A stretch of 8,114 nt of DNA from Clostridia bacterium (lineage in GTDB: Bacteria; Bacillota; Clostridia; Christensenellales; UBA1242), in contig JAGART010000094.1 of NCBI GenBank assembly GCA_017622115.1, positions 1 to 8,114 on the forward strand. The letters are read 5' to 3'. Numbering within the stretch: the stretch's first letter is position 1; each line of letters begins with the position of its first letter. Below are positions 1 through 6,331 of this stretch, piece by piece. A program made the position numbers and the translations under genes. The notes beneath the pieces were generated by a model. That model ran no database searches. It saw only the letters and a list, made by a program, of their open reading frames with translations, and was not told where the DNA came from.

Positions 1-57
1 ATAAAGCAGTATGCCCAAGCCCGCCAACGTCATAACCAGCATTAAAACTAAATCCAT
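1..57 (-). CDS. 5' end of a gene with a hydrophobic N-terminus (partial)
   Basis: The minus strand has an ATG at 57-55, preceded by AGGAC about seven bases upstream, and the frame stays open for 19 codons to the window edge. The visible residues are MDLVLMLVMTLAGLGILLY, almost entirely hydrophobic after Asp2, which looks like an N-terminal membrane segment or uncleaved signal anchor. The gene lies downstream of dusB on the same strand, after a 79-base gap containing a plausible promoter. The fragment is too short to assign a family, and the rest lies outside the window. Confidence 0.55.
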   Translation of the reverse strand, partial: MDLVLMLVMTLAGLGILLY

Positions 58-85
58 AAAAAAGTCCTTTTTAAGTATTCATATA

Positions 86-114
86 ATGATACTAAATTAC
101 ACAATTAAAAGCAA
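86..114 (-). promoter_or_regulatory. Candidate sigma-A promoter for the partial membrane-protein gene
   Basis: On the minus strand a -35-like TTGCTT (114-109) and a -10-like TATCAT (91-86, five of six consensus bases) are separated by 17 bases. Transcription would start about 22 bases before the ATG at 57. The -35 matches only three of six positions, and in DNA this AT-rich such matches arise by chance, so this is tentative. Confidence 0.3.
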
Positions 115-136
115 ATAATTTAAGCCTGTTTTTTAA

Positions 137-1060
137 TTAATTTTTAATAACATCAGCCAACATTTCCAACACACGTTCAAGATTATTTTCTCTATTTAAT
201 TGATTACGCACACTCGCACCTAAATTTAACTTTTTTATGTAAAAATTCATTTGAGCACGCATTGCAGGCACAACACGTTCGGCTGGCATATATTTTGCCA
301 TTAATAAATAGTTTTCTTTAATAACTTCTAATCTATTTTGATTAAACTCTTTACCAGAAAAATCACTAAATATCCACGGATTTCCCAAAGCACCACGACC
401 GACAGCCACAGCACTTACACCGTTATTTTTAATTCTTTCTTGCGCTGTTTGAGCATCTGTAATATCACCATTACCTATTACAGGGATTTTCACTCTATTT
501 ACAACCTTTTCTATTTGCTCCCAGTCTGCTTTACCTGCATATAATTGAGCACGAGTTCTTCCGTGCACGCAAACAGCACTTGCTCCGCTGTCTTCACACA
601 TTTTTGCAAAATCACTTGCAACGATATTTTGACTATCCCAGCCTAATCTAAATTTTACAGTTACAATTTTTTTAGAAGCAAGCACAGTGCTTTCAATAAT
701 CTCACTTGCTAGTTTAAAGTTTTGCAAAAGAGCACTACCCGCTCCTGTTTTAACCACCTTTGGCACAGGACACCCCATATTGATATCTATAATAGGAAAG
801 GCTTGAATTTCAGGCATCTGTACCGCCTTTGCAAAAAACTCTGGCTCGCTACCAAAAAGTTGTACCGCTGTATGGTCGCTATGACCATTTGTAAAAAGCA
901 AATCTTTTGTACTACTAGAATCATAAACTAGCCCTTTTGTAGAAACCATTTCTGTTGTAACAAGCCCAGCCCCAGCACGTAAACAAATCTCTCTAAAAGC
1001 ACAATCAGTAAAGCCAGCCATCGGTGCAAGCCAGCATTGATTTAATATAATTCTTTTCAT
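137..1060 (-). CDS. dusB: tRNA-dihydrouridine synthase, DusB type
   Basis: This 307-residue flavoprotein should reduce specific uridines in the tRNA D-loop to dihydrouridine, using FMN and NADPH in the cytoplasm. It starts with the family signature LAPMAGFTD (residues 11-19). The active-site motif NMGCP has the catalytic Cys97, followed by KTGAGSALL. FMN-binding elements of the TIM barrel are present: VKFRLGW with Lys136 and Arg138, VHGRT with His166, GNGD at 196-199 and GRGALGNPW from 221. The C-terminal helical domain that contacts tRNA follows. Length is close to the usual 310-330. The start at 1060 has a good GAGGTGG ribosome binding site six bases upstream. One oddity is that the usual RKH stretch of the C-terminal domain reads RAQ (268-270). 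The gene follows the HU gene, with a terminator hairpin directly before its ribosome binding site. Assignment to the Dus family is secure; the DusB subtype is very likely. Confidence 0.95.
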   Translation of the reverse strand: MKRIILNQCWLAPMAGFTDCAFREICLRAGAGLVTTEMVSTKGLVYDSSSTKDLLFTNGHSDHTAVQLFGSEPEFFAKAVQMPEIQAFPIIDINMGCPVPKVVKTGAGSALLQNFKLASEIIESTVLASKKIVTVKFRLGWDSQNIVASDFAKMCEDSGASAVCVHGRTRAQLYAGKADWEQIEKVVNRVKIPVIGNGDITDAQTAQERIKNNGVSAVAVGRGALGNPWIFSDFSGKEFNQNRLEVIKENYLLMAKYMPAERVVPAMRAQMNFYIKKLNLGASVRNQLNRENNLERVLEMLADVIKN

Positions 1061-1074
1061 AAAACCACCTCAAC

Positions 1075-1103
1075 AAAAAATGGAGCAAAACTTGCTCCAT
1101 TTT
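1075..1103 (-). terminator. Rho-independent terminator after the HU gene
   Basis: A 12-base-pair perfect stem (1077-1088 with 1092-1103) with a three-base loop has a GC-rich core (GGAGC/GCTCC). On the minus strand it runs into six T residues (1080-1075, partly in the stem). It lies 13 bases past the HU stop codon and ends only about 15 bases before the dusB start, so it also sits in the dusB leader. Confidence 0.85.
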
Positions 1104-1116
1104 ACACGCTTTAAAC

Positions 1117-1392
1117 TTATGCGTTTACTGCGTCTTTAAGACCTTTACCAGCCTTGAATGCAGGCACTTTGCAAGCAGGAATCTTGATAGATTCTTTTGT
1201 TGCAGGGTTGATACCTACACGAGCAGCACGTTCACGTGCTTCAAATTGACCAAAACCAGTCAAGATAACTTTGTTGCCAGCCTTCATTTCGCTTTCGATT
1301 ACGTCAAGAACAGCATTAACTGCTTTTGCAGCATCAACGTTTGACAAACCAGCTTTTTCTGCAACTGCAACGATAAATTCTTGTTTGTTCAT
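1117..1392 (-). CDS. hup: DNA-binding protein HU (canonical copy)
   Basis: This 91-residue protein is a standard HU: a small dimeric nucleoid protein that bends and compacts DNA. The N-terminal helices run from MNKQEFIVAVAEKAGLS to about residue 40, followed by the signature GFGQF (46-50). The DNA-binding arm has Arg53, Arg55, Arg58 and the RVGINPATKE segment, whose Pro63 is the intercalating proline. The C-terminal KVPAFKAGKGLKDAV completes the fold, and length is exactly typical. The start at 1392 has AGGAGA nine bases upstream. A recognisable promoter (1453-1426) and a strong terminator mark it as its own, probably highly expressed, transcription unit. The upstream gene is a diverged HU paralogue, so this is a tandem HU pair. 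Confidence 0.97.
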   Translation of the reverse strand: MNKQEFIVAVAEKAGLSNVDAAKAVNAVLDVIESEMKAGNKVILTGFGQFEARERAARVGINPATKESIKIPACKVPAFKAGKGLKDAVNA

Positions 1393-1425
1393 TACAAAAA
1401 ATCTCCTTTTTATGAACTTATTGCA

Positions 1426-1453
1426 AGTATATCATAAATTTTCGCTCGCTCAA
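1426..1453 (-). promoter_or_regulatory. Promoter of the canonical HU gene
   Basis: On the minus strand, TTGAGC (1453-1448, four of six to the -35 consensus) and TATACT (1431-1426, five of six to the -10) are 16 bases apart. The predicted transcript start near 1419 gives a leader of about 27 bases holding the AGGAGA ribosome binding site. The promoter lies in the 129-base gap after the diverged HU gene, which has no clear terminator of its own, so some readthrough from upstream is also possible. Confidence 0.6.
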
Positions 1454-1521
1454 AACGATTTTTACTAATTTTATCAATTTTTTATGAATTTTGGGTCAAA
1501 AATGCCCTATTTTAAGCCAAA

Positions 1522-1815
1522 TTATAGTAAAAATTGCCTTTTTAAACTCTTGCTACACTTAAATTTAGGCACAAAACGAGCAGGAATTAACACCTTTTGA
1601 ATACTTTGAGGCATACTTTTTAGACTAGTTTTTGCATAACTTGCCCAGAATTTCCCAAAGCCCACAAGATTAATTTCCTCACCTCTTTTTAGGCTATTTA
1701 TAATAATATCCAACAAGTTATCGACAACTTCTTTACTCTTTTGATTAGTTAAACTACAACGTTTTGCAAGGTACTTAATTAAATCATTTTTATTCATAAA
1801 TTTAATTTTATCCAT
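1522..1815 (-). CDS. Divergent HU-like DNA-binding protein
   Basis: This 97-residue protein has the HU/IHF fold signature. It shows an HU-like N-terminus (MNKNDLIKYLAKR at 7-19), GFGKF at 52-56, the arm proline (Pro69) and a C-terminal RFVPKFKCSKSLK. Its arm is strongly changed: the positions of Arg53, Arg55 and Arg58 in the neighbouring canonical HU are Ser59, Ala61 and Ser64 here, and the usual GxNPxT reads KSMPQS. DNA contacts may therefore differ, for example in specificity or affinity (inference). The ATG at 1815 overlaps the flippase stop codon by eight bases (ATGGATAA), suggesting translational coupling. No Shine-Dalgarno is evident. An in-frame ATG at 1797 would give a 91-residue protein that aligns exactly with HU starts, so the true start is uncertain. 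It shares the transcript of the flippase. Confidence 0.85.
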   Translation of the reverse strand: MDKIKFMNKNDLIKYLAKRCSLTNQKSKEVVDNLLDIIINSLKRGEEINLVGFGKFWASYAKTSLKSMPQSIQKVLIPARFVPKFKCSKSLKRQFLL

Positions 1816-3409
1816 TAAAATTTTTATTATTCAGTTGTTTCTTTTTTAATCGTAAAACATTAAAATTATAGTTTTTAAAAGCACCAAAAGTAAGCAAAGA
1901 AAATAGATACAAAACTACGCCACCTATAACGCTTAAAATCAAACTTAAAATACTTTGTGAGCCATTAAATATTAACACGTTTCCTATAAACATTCCCATT
2001 AAAACCGCACCTGCAATACTAGGCAAAACAACTTTCAAATCAAACTTAATTTTTAACTTAAAACGAATGTAAAAATAGTTTAAACTAAAAGACACCAAAT
2101 AAAAGGCAATACTCGCAAACACACTTCCCCAAATATTAATATTAGGAATACTCACAAGCACAAAAAACAACACTAGTTGAATTACCCCCGCAACAGCCAT
2201 ATTGATTAATGTTATTTTGCCTTTTCCCAAACCTTGAAGTATACTATTTTGAAATTGCAATATAGCCCCCAGCAAAATAACTATGACGCTAACAGCCAGC
2301 ATATTTGTAGCCAAAGTAATAAATTGCTCGCCACCTAAACTTTCAAAATAAAGAATAGATATTATTGGTTCACCTAACAAAACAAAAATTAAAGCAATAG
2401 GCAAACAAAACAACACAACTAAACCTATTGATTGATTGTATTTTTGGTTTACAACTTTTTTATCTTGTGTACTTGCAACTGCTGGCACAATACTTATAGC
2501 CACAGCCAAAGATAAAACAATCGGCATATTAATCAAACTATTAACTACACCAGTATTAATTCCCCAAAGTTTTGTAGCATCAGCAATTCCTATCCCCACA
2601 CTATTTAAAAGAGGCACTACAAATAGACTTTCTACAAACAAAATAAATGGCAAAATTACACTTGCAGAAACTATGGGCAACGAAGTCTTAATCAAAGTCT
2701 TTGCTATTTCTTTTTGAGTTAAATTTGATGTATTATGCAAAGTACTATGCAACTCATTTTGCGAATAGTTATTCGCTTGTTTCCTATATTTTAAGTAATT
2801 CAACCAAATAACAAACAAAGCCAAAACTTCACTAAAAGTTACACCCAGCACCGCCCCCAAAGCACCAAATTCAACGCCAAATCTTATCAAGATAAAACTT
2901 CCCAACAAGCCAAAAATCAACTTTCCTGCCTGCTCTATAATTTGGCTAATTGCAGTTGGAAACATATTTGCAACACCTTGAAAATATCCCCTAAACGCAC
3001 TCAAAACACTAACCAAAAATACACTAGGAGCAATAACCAAATAACACCAAACACTATTTGGAACTCCTTGTAAAGAGGCTATATAATAAGAACTTACTGC
3101 TAAAATTATACTAAAAAATAAACCTACAACGCTTAATAATTTTATACTAACTTTTAGTACTTTTTGTACTGCATTAAAGTCATTTTTTGCCATATACCCT
3201 GCGACAACTTTACTTATAGCAGTTGGCATACCAGCACTTGCCAAAACCATTAAAAGCGAAAAAATCGGAAACACTAGTTGATATATTCCCAAGCCTTCCG
3301 CACCTAAAATCCAAGTGAGTGGCACACGATAAATAGCCCCCAAAACTTTGGCAATCACACCTGCCAAAAATAAAACTACTACACCACCCAAAAATGTTTG
3401 TTTTTTCAT
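1808..3409 (-). CDS. SpoVB/YabM/MurJ-like polysaccharide or lipid II flippase (PST family)
   Basis: This 533-residue integral membrane protein belongs to the MOP flippase superfamily (COG2244), which moves lipid-linked sugar intermediates across the membrane. Family hallmarks are the opening helix with GAIYRVPLTWILGAEGLG (24-41), YQLVFPIFSLLMVLASAG followed by TAISK, and AFRGYFQGVANMFPTAIS (138-155). There are about 14 hydrophobic segments, a hydrophilic central loop at roughly 205-238, and a Lys/Asn-rich cytoplasmic tail. Length fits SpoVB and YtgP (about 520-545). The nearby HU genes point to the YabM position of the spoVT-yabM-mazG-hup cluster. Whether it carries lipid II or another glycan cannot be told from sequence. 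The ATG at 3409 has no Shine-Dalgarno and sits just after a terminator, so a leaderless message is possible. It overlaps the downstream HU-like gene by eight bases. Confidence 0.9.
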   Translation of the reverse strand: MKKQTFLGGVVVLFLAGVIAKVLGAIYRVPLTWILGAEGLGIYQLVFPIFSLLMVLASAGMPTAISKVVAGYMAKNDFNAVQKVLKVSIKLLSVVGLFFSIILAVSSYYIASLQGVPNSVWCYLVIAPSVFLVSVLSAFRGYFQGVANMFPTAISQIIEQAGKLIFGLLGSFILIRFGVEFGALGAVLGVTFSEVLALFVIWLNYLKYRKQANNYSQNELHSTLHNTSNLTQKEIAKTLIKTSLPIVSASVILPFILFVESLFVVPLLNSVGIGIADATKLWGINTGVVNSLINMPIVLSLAVAISIVPAVASTQDKKVVNQKYNQSIGLVVLFCLPIALIFVLLGEPIISILYFESLGGEQFITLATNMLAVSVIVILLGAILQFQNSILQGLGKGKITLINMAVAGVIQLVLFFVLVSIPNINIWGSVFASIAFYLVSFSLNYFYIRFKLKIKFDLKVVLPSIAGAVLMGMFIGNVLIFNGSQSILSLILSVIGGVVLYLFSLLTFGAFKNYNFNVLRLKKKQLNNKNFNG

Positions 3410-3415
3410 ATAAAT

Positions 3416-3445
3416 ATTTTAAAACAATCACAAAATTTTATACAA
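3416..3445 (-). promoter_or_regulatory. Possible promoter for a leaderless flippase transcript
   Basis: Between the glmM terminator and the flippase ATG there are only 34 bases. They contain a -10-like TAAAAT (3421-3416, five of six consensus bases) ending six bases before the ATG. A weak -35-like TTGTAT (3445-3440) lies 18 bases upstream of it. Initiation seven bases past the -10 would fall at or next to the A of the ATG, which matches the lack of a ribosome binding site. The DNA here is nearly all A and T, so the match is weak evidence. Confidence 0.3.
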
Positions 3446-3469
3446 AAAAAAATGCCTAATATTTAGGCA
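3444..3469 (-). terminator. Rho-independent terminator of the trxB-glmM operon
   Basis: A perfect seven-base-pair stem TGCCTAA/TTAGGCA (3453-3459 with 3463-3469) with a three-base loop is followed on the minus strand by nine T residues (3452-3444). It begins seven bases after the glmM stop codon and is a textbook intrinsic terminator. Confidence 0.88.
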
Positions 3470-3475
3470 CTTGTT

Positions 3476-4810
3476 TTATAATTCATTTATTTTTTGTACA
3501 ATCAAATCATTTATGCGTTTTAGTTCTGCTTCATCTTCGCCCTCAACAAGCACACGTACAAGACTTTCTGTTCCACTAGTACGCACAACAATACGACCGC
3601 TATTGTTTAAACTATTTTCTAATTCATCAACAAAATCAGTTAGTACTCCGTTTTCAACTTCTTGCTTTTGTCTTTCACTTACACACACATCACTATTAAC
3701 CACTTTTGTACGAATTAGCCCTGCAAGTAATTGTTGTAAAGGTTCTTTTGTTTCAAGCAAAATCTTTAACAAAAACAAACTTACACTCATTCCATCTGAT
3801 TCTGTGCCGACTTGCCCAAGCATAATATGCCCATTTTCTTCCCCACCTAAATTAGCACCTGTTGCAAGCATTTCTCGTTGAATATATTGTCCGCCAACTT
3901 GTGTGCGAGTAAGTTTTATGCCTAGTTTTTCAAGACTATTTTCTAGCCCACAATTAGTTACAATAGTTGAAATAACATTACCTTTTAATTCGCCTTTTTT
4001 GTTTAGATAGTTAGCAAATATGTACATTAAATCAGTGCCATCAATGATATTTCCTTTGCCGTCAATAACCATAACTCTGTCAGCATCACCATCAAAACTA
4101 AATCCTAAAAACACGTCATTTGCAACACATTCAGCGATAAATTTGTCTAAATGTAAACTACCACAATCACGATTTATTTTACTTCCATCACCCTCGTTAT
4201 TAAAAGCAATTACTTTTGCACCTAACATTTTATATACATAAGGGATAACAGCAGAACCAGCACCATTTGCGGTGTCAAGAGCAATTTTTAACCCCTCAAA
4301 ATTTGGCAAATCCAGAGTTTCCACCACGTGATTTACCCAGTTTGCAAGTAAATCTTCGTTTTGCTCAAATCCCCCTACTTGCATAGGCTCACAACCCAAA
4401 TATGAATCTATATTAAAAGCAACTCTCTCAATTTCTTCTTGAATTTCTTTACTTAACTTATTTCCGTTTTCATCACAAAATTTTATACCATTGTGTTCTG
4501 GCGGATTGTGGCTTGCGGTCAACATTACCCCACCATCAACTTCCAAAGTACGAGTCAAAAAACTATGCGCAGGTGTTGGCAAAACATTTGGCAAAATTGC
4601 ACTAAATCCCATAGAATTAAGCCCCGCAACAAACGCACTACACAACATTTGCCCAGATATACGTGTATCTCTACCCACTAAAATTTTTTTGTATTTTGCT
4701 GTATTTTGCAATACTATTGCATAAGCCTTACCCAAATTAAAAGCAAGTTGTGCAGTCAACTTTTCATTAACAATACCCCTTATACCATCTGTACCAAATA
4801 ATTTAGCCAT
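3476..4810 (-). CDS. glmM: Phosphoglucosamine mutase
   Basis: This 444-residue cytoplasmic enzyme interconverts glucosamine-6-phosphate and glucosamine-1-phosphate, the step before UDP-GlcNAc in cell-wall synthesis. It opens with KLFGTDGIRG (3-12). The phosphorylated catalytic serine is Ser100 in TASHNPPEHNGIKF. The Mg2+ loop DGDADR is at 240-245 (Asp240, Asp242, Asp244). The sugar-binding loop GGEENGH is at 322-328, and the phosphate-binding loop RTSGTES at 410-416. Two of these differ from the usual form: GlmM normally has GGEQSGH and SGTEP. The length is typical. The start at 4810 is chosen because MAKLFGTDG is the family N-terminus and AGGAG lies seven bases upstream; the open frame extends further but without family similarity. 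The start overlaps the trxB stop by eight bases (ATGGCTAA), so the pair is probably translationally coupled. The overall motif set separates it from phosphomannomutases. Confidence 0.96.
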   Translation of the reverse strand: MAKLFGTDGIRGIVNEKLTAQLAFNLGKAYAIVLQNTAKYKKILVGRDTRISGQMLCSAFVAGLNSMGFSAILPNVLPTPAHSFLTRTLEVDGGVMLTASHNPPEHNGIKFCDENGNKLSKEIQEEIERVAFNIDSYLGCEPMQVGGFEQNEDLLANWVNHVVETLDLPNFEGLKIALDTANGAGSAVIPYVYKMLGAKVIAFNNEGDGSKINRDCGSLHLDKFIAECVANDVFLGFSFDGDADRVMVIDGKGNIIDGTDLMYIFANYLNKKGELKGNVISTIVTNCGLENSLEKLGIKLTRTQVGGQYIQREMLATGANLGGEENGHIMLGQVGTESDGMSVSLFLLKILLETKEPLQQLLAGLIRTKVVNSDVCVSERQKQEVENGVLTDFVDELENSLNNSGRIVVRTSGTESLVRVLVEGEDEAELKRINDLIVQKINEL

Positions 4811-5753
4811 TAATTTGCTCCTTTTTATATTTCTTAACATAATTACTAGCATTTGTACCAGCAATCGCACCATCAGAAATAGCAGTTGCTATTTGTCTTA
4901 AAGATTTTTTTGTAATATCTCCACTTGCAAAAACACCCTTAATGCTTGTTTCCATAGCCTCATTAACAACAATGTAGCCATTTTCTAACGCCACAGTCTC
5001 ATTTAATAATTCCGTGTTAGGATTACGCCCGATAGCCACAAACACACCATCAACAGCCACTTCTTCTTTTTGTTGTGTCAAAACGTTACGCAAAACCAAA
5101 CTTTCAACTTTGTTTTGTCCTTTAACTTCCTCAACAACATTTTCTAACTTTAACTCTATATTGCTTCCCTCTTTATTTACTAACTCGTAAAATTCATCTA
5201 TCACAGATTGGTCCGCTCTAAATTCTTGTCTGCGGTGAATTAAGTACACTTTTTGCACTAAATTAGCTAAATATATCGCATCTTCTAACGCAGTATTTCC
5301 ACCGCCAACTACGGCTACTGTCTTGTTTCTAAAAAATGCACCATCACACACAGCACAATACGAAACACCTCTACCTATAAACTTTTTTTCGCCCTCAACA
5401 TCTAGCCCCCTAGAATGAGCACCCATACTTAATATGATTGCAGGAGCAGAATATGTTACTCCATTTGAAACAACTTGTTTTATATCATCTTTCATTTCTA
5501 CTGTATCAACAGCACCAAAAACAGTCTGTACACCCAAATCAGTCATTTGCTCAAACATTTGCATACTTAATTGCATACCATCAATCATTTTAAACCCTGG
5601 ATAGTTTGCAATCGCACCAGTAACAGCAACTTGTCCACCAACTCCCGCTTTTTCTATCAAAAGCACTTTCATTCCAGCCCTTGCAGCATAAATACCCGCT
5701 GTCATTCCAGATGGTCCACCACCTATTATAATAATGTCAAAATTTGTGTCCAT
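4803..5753 (-). CDS. trxB: Thioredoxin reductase (NADPH, FAD)
   Basis: This 316-residue flavoenzyme passes electrons from NADPH through FAD and a disulfide to thioredoxin, keeping cytoplasmic thiols reduced. The FAD-binding GGGPSG is at 11-16. The redox-active pair is Cys133 and Cys136 in CAVCDG. The NADPH-domain motif is GGGNTA at 150-155 (the classic form is GGGDSA; the variant is also known in Firmicutes). HRRQEFRA at 173-180 supplies the arginines that recognise the NADPH 2'-phosphate. The second FAD motif GDI is at 278-280, followed by RQIATAISDGAIA. Length matches low-molecular-weight TrxB. The start at 5753 is supported by AGGAG seven bases upstream and by the family N-terminus; a longer in-frame start at 5822 would place the promoter inside the gene. 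It is first in an operon with glmM. No thioredoxin gene is visible in the window. Confidence 0.96.
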   Translation of the reverse strand: MDTNFDIIIIGGGPSGMTAGIYAARAGMKVLLIEKAGVGGQVAVTGAIANYPGFKMIDGMQLSMQMFEQMTDLGVQTVFGAVDTVEMKDDIKQVVSNGVTYSAPAIILSMGAHSRGLDVEGEKKFIGRGVSYCAVCDGAFFRNKTVAVVGGGNTALEDAIYLANLVQKVYLIHRRQEFRADQSVIDEFYELVNKEGSNIELKLENVVEEVKGQNKVESLVLRNVLTQQKEEVAVDGVFVAIGRNPNTELLNETVALENGYIVVNEAMETSIKGVFASGDITKKSLRQIATAISDGAIAGTNASNYVKKYKKEQING

Positions 5754-5781
5754 AATATATCTCCTATCAAAATTTATTAAG

Positions 5782-5809
5782 ATTATATCACAAAAATTTC
5801 GCAACACAA
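5782..5809 (-). promoter_or_regulatory. Promoter of the trxB-glmM operon
   Basis: The minus strand has a perfect TATAAT (5787-5782) preceded by TGA, giving an extended -10 (TGnTATAAT). A weak TTGTGT (5809-5804) lies 16 bases upstream. The predicted transcript start near 5775 leaves a leader of about 22 bases containing GATAGGAG. Confidence 0.65.
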
Positions 5810-5864
5810 AATATTCTTGCATAACTTATCGCAAAAATACCCATAATTATTTAAGGAGGTTTTT

Positions 5865-6305
5865 ATGGAAAAACAAAATTTAGAACTTTTAACAAGTATT
5901 TACCAAAATTGTCGCATAGGTGTACAAAGTATTCAAGATATAGAACCTAGCGTAGAAGATGAAAACTTGCGAGCAGAACTTCGAGAAGAATTAGAACAAT
6001 ACAATAATTTTGCAGTACGTTGCGAAAAAATTGCAAAAGAATACGAAGAAATACTTCCAGACAATAACATTTTAGAAAAAGCCCGCCTTTGGACTTCTAT
6101 TAAAATGACTACACTTACAGACAAATCAACACGCCATTTGGCTGAAATGCTTCTTTTAGGAAGTGTAATGGGAACGCTTCAATGCTATAAAGACCTAGCA
6201 GATTTTAAAGGAGCAGACAAAGAATTATTAGAACTTTGTGGCGAATTGCAACAACTTCAAGAAAAAAACTTTAATTACTTAAAAATGTTCTTAAAAGAAA
6301 TGTAA
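5865..6305 (+). CDS. Unrecognised all-helical protein, possibly ferritin-like four-helix bundle
   Basis: This 146-residue soluble protein has no family I can name with certainty. It is rich in Glu, Leu and Lys and is predicted by eye to be almost wholly alpha-helical. Four amphipathic stretches (about 4-25, 32-64, 70-104 and 117-144) suggest a four-helix bundle. The part from TLTDKSTRHLAEMLLLGSVMG (83-103) to the end resembles a group of small hypothetical proteins in Clostridia, from memory only. The ExxH iron ligands of true ferritins or rubrerythrins are not apparent. There are four cysteines (16, 53, 107, 125) but no CxxC. It has no signal peptide or membrane segment. The start at 5865 has a full AAGGAGGT ribosome binding site (5853-5860), so it is clearly translated and probably well expressed. 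It is the only plus-strand gene, divergent from trxB. A weak promoter candidate is TTCGCA (5798-5803) with CATAAC (5820-5825). Confidence 0.88.
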   Translation: MEKQNLELLTSIYQNCRIGVQSIQDIEPSVEDENLRAELREELEQYNNFAVRCEKIAKEYEEILPDNNILEKARLWTSIKMTTLTDKSTRHLAEMLLLGSVMGTLQCYKDLADFKGADKELLELCGELQQLQEKNFNYLKMFLKEM

Positions 6306-6331
6306 AAAAGGCACTAACTAGTGCCTTTTTT
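6304..6331. terminator. Bidirectional terminator shared by two convergent genes
   Basis: A near-perfect inverted repeat has the core GGCACTA/TAGTGCC (6310-6316 with 6319-6325), flanked by six A residues on the left and six T residues on the right. It therefore forms a hairpin with a T tract in either direction. It terminates the plus-strand helical-protein gene and the minus-strand surface-protein gene. The two TAA stop codons (6303-6305 and 6332-6330) fall in the ends of the stem. Confidence 0.9.

Noticed and set aside
1471..1521. Terminator after the diverged HU gene (GGG...CCC in a T-rich stretch)
   Set aside because: Only about three base pairs can form around a nine-base loop, too weak to call.
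1393..1521. Small gene, RNA or riboswitch in the gap between the HU genes
   Set aside because: Apart from a promoter and ribosome binding site for hup I see no structured leader, reading frame or conserved RNA element.
3210..3431. Alternative 73-residue minus-strand reading frame starting before the flippase
   Set aside because: It is out of frame with the clearly conserved flippase, shows no family similarity and has no ribosome binding site.
4811..4873. N-terminal extension of glmM from an ATG at 4873
   Set aside because: The extra 21 residues lie inside trxB, have no family similarity, and the start at 4810 has a good ribosome binding site and the family N-terminus.
5754..5822. N-terminal extension of trxB from an ATG at 5822
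   Set aside because: It covers a perfect extended -10 promoter, while 5753 has AGGAG upstream and begins just before the FAD-binding motif.
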